From the NCBI GenBank assembly GCA_035371485.1, contig DAOOWV010000034.1, positions 1 to 9,510 on the forward strand: DNA of 9,510 nt. The letters run 5' to 3'. This document shows, piece by piece, positions 1 through 7,466 of the stretch. Both the position numbers and the translations under genes were made by a program. The first letter of the stretch is position 1, and every line of letters starts with the position of its first letter. This DNA comes from DAOOWV01 sp035371485. Its GTDB lineage: Bacteria; Patescibacteriota; Dojkabacteria; JAFGLO01. The notes beneath the pieces are model-generated. The model saw only the letters and a program-made list of their open reading frames with translations, was not told the DNA's origin and searched no databases.

Positions 1-510
1 ATTGATATAAAAGCAAAGGATGTTTTGGGAAGGAAACACCAATTAACCACAATACAAGTCGATTTTAACCTACCTGAGCGATTTGACATGAAATATACAG
101 CAGATGATGGAAATGAAAAACGTCCAATTATGATTCACCGTGCTTTGTTGGGATCATTAGAAAGATTCATTGCAATATTGATAGAACATTATGGAGGCAT
201 CTTCCCTCTTTGGTTATCATATGAACAAGTAAGAATAATTCCTATTAATGACCAATTAGGATTGGTAAAATATGTTGATGAAGTTAAAGAACAGTTAAAA
301 AATATGGGAGTAAGAGTAAAAATTGATGATCGATCGGAAAGTATGCAAAAGAAAATTAGAGATTGTGAAATTGATAAAATTCCATACATGTTAATTATCG
401 GAGAGAAGGAGAAAAATACGAATACGGTATCTGTTAGATCTTTAAAAGAAAAAGATAAAGGGTTAATGAAAGTTGAAGAAATTGCAAACTTGATAAATCA
501 AGATTCATAA
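1..510 (+). CDS. thrS: Threonyl-tRNA synthetase, C-terminal part (5' end outside window)
   Basis: Class II aminoacyl-tRNA synthetase that charges tRNA-Thr in the cytoplasm. The reading frame is open from base 1, so the 169 residues seen are the C-terminal part of a protein usually near 580-640 residues. The first residues contain the typical TIQVDFNLPERFD segment of the catalytic core, followed by class II motif 3 (HRALLGSLERF, about residues 46-56), whose Arg contacts ATP. From FPLWLSYEQVRIIP onward lies the anticodon-binding (HGTP) domain, with the usual KIPYMLIIG strand and the VSVR segment near the end. A TTG at 25 is not a start; it is internal to the conserved core. The gene ends with TAA, and no clear hairpin-plus-T-run terminator follows. 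Identification rests on recognised family motifs and is firm. Confidence 0.96.
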   Translation: MDIKAKDVLGRKHQLTTIQVDFNLPERFDMKYTADDGNEKRPIMIHRALLGSLERFIAILIEHYGGIFPLWLSYEQVRIIPINDQLGLVKYVDEVKEQLKNMGVRVKIDDRSESMQKKIRDCEIDKIPYMLIIGEKEKNTNTVSVRSLKEKDKGLMKVEEIANLINQDS

Positions 511-572
511 ATCAAAGTTATTGCATAATTCTATTGTATTTCTGTTATTTCAGGTATTTTTCTGTAATAATT

Positions 573-614
573 ACTTGTCAAGTCAATAAGTCAATGACCT
601 TGACAAGTTGTCAA
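573..614. promoter_or_regulatory. Inverted repeats, possible operator, upstream of radical SAM gene
   Basis: ACTTGTCAAG (573-582) and CTTGACAAGT (599-608) are perfect 10-base inverted repeats separated by 16 bases. The second arm is also part of a perfect odd palindrome, TTGACAA-G-TTGTCAA (600-614). There are thus three TTGWCAA-type half sites, and the palindrome covers the -35 box of the promoter for the downstream gene. This is where a repressor site would be expected. A terminator of the thrS transcript is an alternative, but no T-run follows the second arm. The arrangement is read directly; the operator role is inferred. Confidence 0.5.
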
Positions 615-628
615 TTATCTACTAGAAT
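600..628 (+). promoter_or_regulatory. Near-consensus sigma-70-type promoter for radical SAM gene
   Basis: The -35 box TTGACA (600-605) is perfect. The spacer is 17 bases and the -10 box is TAGAAT (623-628), one mismatch from consensus. Transcription would begin near 635, leaving a leader of about 27 bases before the ATG at 662. This is one of the two best promoters in the window, and it shows the radical SAM gene can be transcribed independently of thrS. Confidence 0.75.
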
Positions 629-661
629 GAATGTATTAATGAAAAATTGATTCTATTCACA

Positions 662-1747
662 ATGAACGTATTTGAAAAGATTGCAGTTCTGGGTCCAAGT
701 GCACAGTTTGACACTTGTGGGCCTAAAGATTTTGGCAATACAACTAAAATACCAGGTGTATATTACGCTAAAACCTCAAATGGTGGTGTTTGTAAACTAT
801 TTAAAGTCCTTCAAACAAATGTTTGTCAAAATAACTGCAATTATTGTGCATACAGAAAAGATCGTGACACACCAAGAGTTTTAGCATCAGCTGACGAGAT
901 GGCTTCTGCTTTTATGACCGTATGGAACAGTAGAAAAGTTGATGGATTATTTTTATCATCAGGAATATTAAAAAACCCTACTTACAGCATGTCTCAAATT
1001 ATTGATACTGCCACAATTCTTAGAAAAAAATATAGATACGGAGGATATGTTCACCTAAAAATTATGCCAGGATCAGAAAAAGCGGCAATTGAAGAAGCGA
1101 TAAGTTTGTCAAATAGAATCTCACTGAATATTGAATCACCCACTCCAGATACACTAGCAGCATTATCGCCAGATAAAAATTGGGATAAAGATTTCATTAC
1201 GACACTTGACACAATTTCCGATATTATGAAAAAAAGGAAATTTCACGGATTAAAAAATCCAAGTATTACAACCCAGATTGTAGTTGGTGCAGGAAATGAA
1301 AAAGACAGAGAGATAATTGATTCAGCTGGTAATTTATATAATCAATATAAGTTTAAGAGAATATTCTATTCAGCATTCAGGCCTGTTGATAATACTCCTT
1401 TGGCTAATCGCCCAGCCACTTCATTAACGAGAGAACATCGACTATATCAAGCTGATTCCTTGATGACTCAATATGGATTTCAGGCTTCTGAAATTCCAAC
1501 AGATATATTTGGACTTTTAAATGAGACTATTGACCCCAAAAAGGCTTGGGCTGATTTACATCCAGATTTATTTCCAATAAATATTAATACTGCAAAATTT
1601 AATGATTTGATAAGAATTCCAGGAATAGGTCCTGTTAGTGCTAGAAAAATTATTCAATTTAGAAAATGGAGAAAACTTAAAGACATTCATGATATTCAAA
1701 AGGCAAGAATTCAATGGCATAAAGCTTCCACTTATTTGTACTTTTAA
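662..1747 (+). CDS. Radical SAM protein with C-terminal helix-hairpin-helix, putative DNA modification/repair type
   Basis: Probable radical S-adenosylmethionine enzyme of 361 residues. The CX3CX2C motif that binds the 4Fe-4S cluster is at Cys55, Cys59 and Cys62 (NVCQNNCNYCAYR). It is followed by GLFLSSGI and GYVHLKIMPG, which match the family annotated as putative DNA modification/repair radical SAM protein. Residues about 306-335 form a helix-hairpin-helix (NINTAKFNDLIRIPGIGPVSARKI), a non-specific DNA-binding element also found in ComEA-like proteins, which supports action on DNA. The substrate is unknown. ATG at 662 is preferred over an in-frame TTG at 647: it begins MNVFEKIAVLGPSA and sits about 27 bases after the predicted transcription start. 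No Shine-Dalgarno is visible, and an in-frame TAG at 623 rules out longer forms. In many genomes this family sits beside a partner protein of the DUF4130/SPL-associated type; none is visible here. Confidence 0.88.
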   Translation: MNVFEKIAVLGPSAQFDTCGPKDFGNTTKIPGVYYAKTSNGGVCKLFKVLQTNVCQNNCNYCAYRKDRDTPRVLASADEMASAFMTVWNSRKVDGLFLSSGILKNPTYSMSQIIDTATILRKKYRYGGYVHLKIMPGSEKAAIEEAISLSNRISLNIESPTPDTLAALSPDKNWDKDFITTLDTISDIMKKRKFHGLKNPSITTQIVVGAGNEKDREIIDSAGNLYNQYKFKRIFYSAFRPVDNTPLANRPATSLTREHRLYQADSLMTQYGFQASEIPTDIFGLLNETIDPKKAWADLHPDLFPININTAKFNDLIRIPGIGPVSARKIIQFRKWRKLKDIHDIQKARIQWHKASTYLYF

Positions 1748-1799
1748 TACATTCTTATTCTTTTGTAACTAAGTTATTTCTCAATAATTAAATTCTATG

Positions 1800-1808
1800 T
1801 GTTATAAT
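1800..1808 (+). promoter_or_regulatory. Extended -10 promoter for the CBM-like gene
   Basis: TG at 1800-1801, one base, then a perfect TATAAT at 1803-1808 form an extended -10 element. No good -35 box lies at the right distance. Transcription would begin near 1815, about 22 bases before the ATG at 1837. The element appears intact although the gene it serves is interrupted. Confidence 0.5.
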
Positions 1809-1836
1809 TAGAATATGATAATTTAACACAATAATT

Positions 1837-2355
1837 ATGAAAAAGTTTTTATTTATCCCTGTCTTATTAATAGTAATTGGAATACCAATTATTCTGATAC
1901 TTTTAAATAAAGATAAAGCAAACAAGAATGAAAATAACGGAGATCAACAAAATATAGAAAGCAATATCAATGAAAATGGAGGATTTGAATCAAAAGACCC
2001 TGATGGAACTATATACGTAGAAGCAGGAGAAGGTACTTTGTTTGCACCTCAATACTCACGCTCATATATTGAAGAATCTGCAAGAGGATTAGAAGCCTAC
2101 CTAGCTGAGAAGGGGGCATCCGCTGTTTATGATGTAGCTGTTGATGTTGAAGGAAAATATGTATTATGGGTAAAATTAAGTGATGATGCATTGCATGATA
2201 ATTATGAAAGAAACGTTGCAATTGTTATAAATAATAATCAAACATTACAGTACAACAATATCGCAGAAGATACCAAAGGATGGAAATAGTATAAAATTGG
2301 AAATGTAGATTTAATAAAAGGTAACAATTACCAGATTTTTGATTTAACAGAGTAA
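1837..2355 (+). pseudogene. Membrane-anchored carbohydrate-binding-like protein, interrupted by in-frame stops
   Basis: The open part (1837-2289, 150 residues) begins with a Lys-containing N-terminus and a hydrophobic segment (about residues 4-23), then a polar Asn/Glu-rich linker, so it would be a lipid-anchored or N-terminally anchored extracytoplasmic protein. From about residue 57 the pattern TIYVEAGEG, then KYVLWVKLSDD and ERNVAIVINN resembles beta-sandwich carbohydrate-binding modules (CBM6/35-like). The frame stops with TAG at 2287, exactly where the family pattern KGWKWYKIG would have Trp. Downstream the same frame continues with YKIGNVDLIKGNNYQIF up to TAA at 2353, then ADELFMGF, again domain-like. 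The domain is therefore cut within its last strands. The product could still be made as a truncated 150-residue protein. The domain assignment is by pattern only; the broken end is read directly. Confidence 0.65.
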
Positions 2356-2387
2356 GCAGATGAATTATTTATGGGTTTTAACAATAA

Positions 2388-5300
2388 TTATTCTTTCTCT
2401 TTCCTTTTCTTGATTATAAATATTATTATAAACATTATAAGAATAATTACCAAAGGGATAAAACACCAGTACCAATTATTTCTTTTATTTTTTTCGCTCT
2501 CAGTCCCATAATTAACAACATCAAAATATTCATTATCAGTAAGTCCTTTAACCATTATTTTCCCATCTCCATCAGTGTAATACTTTGTGCCCATTTATTT
2601 CAACAATAGCTCCTACAATCGGTCCATCCTCATTTTTAAAAAACAATGTTTTATATTCCTCCTCAATTATATCCGTCGGTAATTCGTCATTGTCGGTGAT
2701 TTCCTCCTCAACAATATCATTATAAATTATTTTGGGTAGAGTATTAACATTTATAGTGATTGTTCTAATATCAGATCTATTCCCAGGTGAATCTACTCCG
2801 TAATATGAAAATTTATTTGCTCCAAGAGACATTCCATCAATATTTATAGTAAAATTTCCATCACCAGAATAAATTACCTTATAAGGATTCAGATTCTGAT
2901 CTATAAAATATACAGTAACGCCAATTTCAGTAATTCCTTTGACTATGGTATCTTTATCATAAGTGTTAACAACTATATTATCACTATCTGTAACTATTTT
3001 TAATTTACCGACACCAAGAATAACTGGAACTGGATTAAAACTATCGTTAGTGAATATTATCTCACCATAATTCTCTTCTTCGGTAACCATATTAAAAGTG
3101 TCAACAGCTCTTACAAAGATAGAATGGTATCCTTGAGATAATTGTGAAATATCTACATTACAATAGAAATCCTTAGTTTGTGGGAATAGTGATTCTAAGC
3201 GAACTAAATAACCATTACTTTCAGAATTAACGGTTGTAAATTCACCTCTAACAAAAACCCCTTGTCGGGATGAGTCGCTATTGTTCGTACATATAAATCA
3301 AAACCTCCCAACGGAACAAATTCCTCGTCAATAGATCCGTCAGCATTTAATCTTGCTATTCTTCCTCTTTCAACATCATCGTATAGTGTAAAATCACCAC
3401 CAATTAATATTTTACCATATTGAACATCCATAGTATAAATATATGCATTAGCTCCATTCCCTGCATCAAATTCAGTATCAACAGTACCATCACTATTAAG
3501 TCTAGCTATTCTTCAGCTGTTGAACCATTATAGGAAATGAAATTTCCAGATATCAAATATTTTCCATCTGGAAGCAAAATGACACTCCTTACAATATTGC
3601 TTGCTCCATATCCACCTGAATTAAATGCTAAATCCAATGAACCATCTTCATTTAATCGAGCGATTCTTCTTACAGTTACTCCATTATACGATGTAAAATT
3701 GCCAACAATAATAATATCACCATCATCTAGTAGAATAATATCGTAAATGCTTCCATTAAATCCGCTGGTAATACCATCAAACGTAGTATCAATTTCACCA
3801 TTTTCTTCTAATCTAACTAAACTTTTTTGGGACATTCCTTGATAAATATTGAACGAACCCCCCACTAATATTTTTCCATCATATTGAATAGCTATTTTAT
3901 ATACATCCCCGTTAAATCCACTTCCAACATAAAAAGTAGGATCAAAACTTCCGTCATAATATAATCTGGCAAGATTCTTGCTACTAAATCCATTATAAAA
4001 GTCAAACTCACTTCCAATATATATATCCATTACTGTCTTCCGTAATTGTCCATACATTAATAGAAGCACCCGGTTCTGCTTTAAAAGATGAATCAATAGT
4101 TCCATCTGGATTCAATCTAACGAGATGATCAATATAGTTTTCACTATAATTATAAAATTATCCTCCTACAACAATCATACCACTCTTTTCAACATATATA
4201 TCTCATATAGGGCTTGCAAAGTCTGCTGGTAAAGTATTTCTAAAAGTGCTATCAACATTTACGGTATAATCTGGAGTATAAGTAGAAAGGTCACATTGAG
4301 TCCATTTTTCTAGATTGTCATATGAGAACTCAACATTTTGAATGTCATAAAGGTAAGGAATTGCGAGTCCATTTATTAGAATTGAGGGATCATTTATTGT
4401 TCCAAGTTCAGTATCAGATAAAATATCAATATGTGGATTAAAGCTAAATTCTAAGGTGGATCAGCATTTTCAGGAGCAGGGACAGGATAATAATGTTCTG
4501 TTGTATCAAGTCTTGTTATAAAGATATCTAGACCTCCAGTATTGCTAATAATGTCTGGTTCTTCATCGGTATTGAAGTTAACAGATCCAGTAAAGTTACC
4601 AACAAAATACAAATTACCATCAAAATCAACTGTAAAATCATCAATTTGGGTGGTAGTATTAACAGGTAATGTTTTACTTCCTAAATAATTCAAGTCTCTA
4701 TCGAACCTTGAGATAAAATAAGTGGGGACACTTAATGAAGAAAATTCGTCAACTCCTGCAAATGGGTTCAGATCAACTGTCCCTGTAAAATAACCAAGAA
4801 CATAAATATATCCCATTTGATCAACTTTGATTCTTAATATTTCATCGTCACCAGTTCCACCATATGTAATTGTTTCTACATATGGATTTTCAAAATCTCC
4901 AGAAAACGAATCAAAAACTGTAATATACATATCATATCCCCCAGTTGATGTTCTCGCATCTCCACTGCCATAACTAAAGAAATCTACAGAATTTCTATAT
5001 CTACCAACAACTAAAAGTTGATCTCCAACCCAAGATATTTCATTAGTAATGATGTCCGTAGACATATCTCCTGTAGTTGATATCATAGTTAATGGGTCAG
5101 AAGAATAATCAAACATTACCAATCTTGAAAAGGAATTACGTCTGAAAGGAAGAATAACTTCTTGTTCTTCATTAATTCCAAATCCTGTGTTTATTCGGAA
5201 ATATTCAGAATCTGTATTAAATTTTTCAAAAAGCAAGTTGAATTCTGTATCATACGCTCGTAAAAAACTTACTTTATATTTATATCCATCCCAAGGTTCT

Positions 5301-5913
5301 TCAAATTCCTGGAATCCGGAAATAAGTACATTTCCTAAATTATCATATTCTATTCTGTTAGCTTCTGAACTACAATTAAAATAATTACAATATGTTCCAA
5401 ATTCATCCATATCAAGCATATGCCCATATCGGTTTAATTTCAATATAAATGCATCTCCATTAATTTCTCCACCAACAACAATTATTGTTCCTCCTGGACT
5501 GATTTTTAAATCCTTTGAATATATATTGGGGTAAATAAATGTCCATTCATAGTTTCCTTGAATATCAAACTTTGTAACAAATAATGAATAAACCGTAGAA
5601 CAGTGAATTCCTTCATAAATTGTTGAATCTTTATGGTCCTCTCCAACACCGGGATCAAAGTCTACAATACCTACAAATTGCCCAGTCATATACGTATTTC
5701 CATATTCATCGGACTCAATTGCATATACTTGCTGATCATTTGCTGCACCTATTTTTCCTGTCCAACCATACTCATAACCCATTACATCTATACTTGCTCC
5801 TGCATAAGTAGGATACAGATTACTCTTAATAATGAAGCAAAATCAAAGTAGAATAGTTGTAAATCCAACTATTCCTAAAAGGTGTGGGGCGATCTTTTTC
5901 TTAAAAATGACAT
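2388..5913 (-). pseudogene. Decayed surface protein: SBBP and delta-60 beta-propellers, Ig-like and Cna-B-like domains, C-terminal membrane anchor
   Basis: Read on the minus strand, frames can be joined into one protein of about 1175 residues. ATG at 5913-5911 begins MSFLRKRS, followed by a hydrophobic signal segment. The longest open stretch, 5782-4451, has SBBP-type blades such as GYIYVLGYFTGTVDLNP. From about 4160 to 3226 come seven delta-60 (DUF5122-like) blades of about 52 residues, with cores such as KILVGGSF and RIARLNEDGSLD. Then follow an Ig-like region (about 3100-2740), an acidic linker, a Cna-B-like segment (GAIVEING, KYYTDGDG) and a C-terminal membrane helix with a basic tail (KKRKEKE). 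Lesions: frameshift in a C4 run near 5886-5889; TGA at 5845-5843; frameshift near 4455; TGA at 4205-4203; TAA at 4160-4158; frameshift in a TA run near 4016-4028; frameshift near 3508-3515; frameshift in a G4T5 run near 3253-3261; frameshift at GGG near 2590. Family matches are by pattern. The role was probably cell-surface binding or adhesion. Confidence 0.82.
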
Positions 5914-5956
5914 TTCAATTTGGATATTATTTTTTATACCTCGTATATTAACATGA

Positions 5957-5962
5957 ATTATA
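5957..5962 (-). promoter_or_regulatory. Possible -10 box for the decayed propeller gene
   Basis: A perfect TATAAT on the minus strand (5962-5957) lies about 44 bases before the ATG at 5913. No convincing -35 box lies 16-18 bases upstream, so this is weak. The region is shared with the divergent rpmA promoter, whose -35 begins 37 bases away. Confidence 0.3.
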
Positions 5963-5998
5963 ATAAAACAACATAACAAATTTTGAACAAATATTAAT

Positions 5999-6027
5999 TT
6001 GACATATTTGGGATAGAATAGTAAAAT
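5999..6027 (+). promoter_or_regulatory. Strong sigma-70-type promoter for rpmA
   Basis: Perfect -35 box TTGACA (5999-6004), a 17-base spacer and -10 box TAAAAT (6022-6027, one mismatch). Transcription would begin near 6034, giving a leader of about 62 bases that is pyrimidine- and AT-rich and has no Shine-Dalgarno sequence. A dedicated promoter fits rpmA standing alone here instead of following rplU. Confidence 0.72.
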
Positions 6028-6095
6028 ACGTTCCAGTTATCAGAAGAATTCAATATAAACTTTTCTCTTTTAACTTTTAATTGTTAATTGCAAAA

Positions 6096-6362
6096 ATGGC
6101 ACACGTAAAAGCTGTAGGTTCAAAAGCACAACAAGGTATTAATATTGCTGGAAAAAGGTTAGGACTTAAGAAAAATTCAGGTGAAGCTGTCAAGGCTGGT
6201 GATATAATTGTTAGACAAAGAGGTTCAAAGTTTCACGCTGGGAAGAATGTTTATCTCTCAAGAGATTTTACAATACATGCAAAAGTCGCTGGTATCGTTC
6301 AATTTAGACCAATGACAGGTTACAAACAAGGCCAAAAATATATTGATGTCGTTACTAAATAA
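6096..6362 (+). CDS. rpmA: 50S ribosomal protein L27
   Basis: Component of the large ribosomal subunit whose N-terminal tail reaches the peptidyl transferase centre. The 88-residue product is close to the usual 80-95. It starts MAHVKAVGSKAQQG and carries GKRLGLK, the family hallmark GDIIVRQRGSKFHAGKNV (about residues 35-52) and RDFTIHAKVAGIVQF. The ATG at 6096 is the start because L27 begins MAH; an in-frame TTG at 6081 would add five unsupported residues. There is no N-terminal extension of the Firmicutes kind that needs proteolytic removal. The N-terminus (AVGSKAQQG) departs from the common GGGSTRNGRDS version, a variant resembling CPR sequences. rplU and obgE, common neighbours elsewhere, are absent from the window. 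Confidence 0.96.
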   Translation: MAHVKAVGSKAQQGINIAGKRLGLKKNSGEAVKAGDIIVRQRGSKFHAGKNVYLSRDFTIHAKVAGIVQFRPMTGYKQGQKYIDVVTK

Positions 6363-6370
6363 TAATGAAG

Positions 6371-6468
6371 AATACAATAGTACAATAATGTTTTTTGTTT
6401 TTAAGGTTGAAATTTTTCAAATTATTGGAACATTAATATAGCATTATTGTATTATTCACTGTTGTATT
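6371..6468. terminator. Long AT-rich inverted repeat between convergent rpmA and mreB
   Basis: TACAATAATG (6381-6390) is perfectly complementary to CATTATTGTA (6442-6451). The outer part AATACAATAGT (6371-6381) pairs with ACTGTTGTATT (6458-6468) with one G-T wobble, leaving a small bulge at 6452-6457. The enclosed 51 bases include a T-rich run (6391-6402) and a small palindrome TTGAAATTTTTCAA (6407-6420). Lying in the 114 bases between two convergent genes, it probably ends transcription from both sides. The stem has very little GC, so it is not a textbook intrinsic terminator. Confidence 0.5.
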
Positions 6469-6476
6469 ATTAATTT

Positions 6477-7466
6477 TTATTCGAGGCTTCTTTTTAGTAC
6501 ATCTAAATGTTTCAATGCTTCACCTATACCTTGAGCTACACAGTACATAGGATCATCAGCAATGTGACTTGGAACACCAATAGCTCTTGTAAAAAGCATA
6601 TCTAAATTGCGTAACATAGCAGTACCTCCACTCATAATTAATCCCCTATCAATAATATCTGATGTAAGCTCAGGAGGAGTTCTCTCTAAAACCGATTTAA
6701 TTGCCATAATAATTTGGTTTAATCTGGGCTTCATAGCCTCTACCATTTCATTGGAATTAACAACTATAGTTCTTGGAAGTCCTGTAGAATTATCTCTACC
6801 TCGTATTTCCATCTCAAGTGGTTTTTCCATTGGTAATGCACTACCTATTTGAATTTTAACTTTTTCTGACATTTGTTCACCTATCATTAATCCATGTTTT
6901 TTTCTTATATAGGTTGCAATACTATCACTCAATAAGTCACCAGCAACTCTTGCAGAATTAAATGCAACTATCCCATTAAGAGAAATCACAGCTATTTCAG
7001 TAGTTCCTCCGCCCATATTTACAATAAGATTACCAGTTGATGTATGAATTGGAAGTTTGGCACCAATCGCAGCTGCTAGAGGCTCAGGGATTAAATGTAC
7101 GTTCTTGGCACCAGCATTAATGGCAGCCTTAACTACTGCACGTTTTTCTACGGAAGTAATTCCAACAGGAACACTAATCATCACTTCTGGCTTTGTAACT
7201 CTTACCCTTCCTAAAACTTTATTGAAAAAATATTTAAGAATTGCTTCGGTAATTCTTGCACTTGCGATAACTCCACTTCTCAAAGGTCTTCTAGCGATAA
7301 TTGAGTCTGGCGTTTTTCCCAACATTTCTTTTGCCTCTAATCCTACAGCAATAACGGTAAGATCATCTCTAGTTAATGCAACAACAGTAGGTTCACATAA
7401 GACTACACCTTTATTTTCAACAAATACAATAGAGTTTGCTGTTCCTAAGTCGATTCCGATTCTCAT
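6477..7466 (-). CDS. mreB: Rod-shape-determining actin homologue MreB, with Asn in phosphate loop 2
   Basis: Bacterial actin that polymerises on the inner membrane face and directs lateral peptidoglycan synthesis. The length, 329 residues, is slightly below the usual 335-350. Phosphate-1 loop GIDLGTANS (residues 4-12) contains Asp6; LIPEPLAAAIG carries the expected catalytic Glu128; phosphate-2 loop reads NMGGGTTE (150-157); STGLPR, TPPELTSDI and a GGTAML adenosine motif (280-284) follow. The phosphate-2 loop normally begins with Asp; here codon AAT gives Asn150, which could lower or abolish ATP hydrolysis. The protein starts directly at the first strand (MRIGIDLGT), so the amphipathic N-terminal helix of some MreBs is absent. 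The ATG overlaps the TGA of the upstream cohesin-like gene (ATGA at 7466-7463), showing translational coupling. mreC, mreD and rodA are not in the window. Confidence 0.95.
   Translation of the reverse strand: MRIGIDLGTANSIVFVENKGVVLCEPTVVALTRDDLTVIAVGLEAKEMLGKTPDSIIARRPLRSGVIASARITEAILKYFFNKVLGRVRVTKPEVMISVPVGITSVEKRAVVKAAINAGAKNVHLIPEPLAAAIGAKLPIHTSTGNLIVNMGGGTTEIAVISLNGIVAFNSARVAGDLLSDSIATYIRKKHGLMIGEQMSEKVKIQIGSALPMEKPLEMEIRGRDNSTGLPRTIVVNSNEMVEAMKPRLNQIIMAIKSVLERTPPELTSDIIDRGLIMSGGTAMLRNLDMLFTRAIGVPSHIADDPMYCVAQGIGEALKHLDVLKRSLE

Noticed and set aside
573..608. Intrinsic terminator of thrS
   Set aside because: The inverted repeat has no following T-run, and its second arm coincides with a -35 box; an operator is the better reading.
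647..661. TTG at 647 as start of the radical SAM gene
   Set aside because: The ATG at 662 follows the predicted transcription start at a normal distance and begins a family-like N-terminus; the extra five residues have no support.
2009..2221. 70-codon minus-strand open frame within the CBM-like gene
   Set aside because: It opposes a sequence with clear domain pattern; low-complexity shadow.
5620..5851. Two overlapping plus-strand open frames near the start of the propeller gene
   Set aside because: Both are antisense to the SBBP coding region, rich in His, Leu and Ile from reversed codons, and match nothing known.
2287..5913. TGA or TAG recoding (code 4 or 25) to explain in-frame stops
   Set aside because: TGA terminates the cohesin-like gene at an ATGA overlap, intact genes use TGG for Trp with no internal TGA or TAG, and the same region also has TAA and frameshifts.
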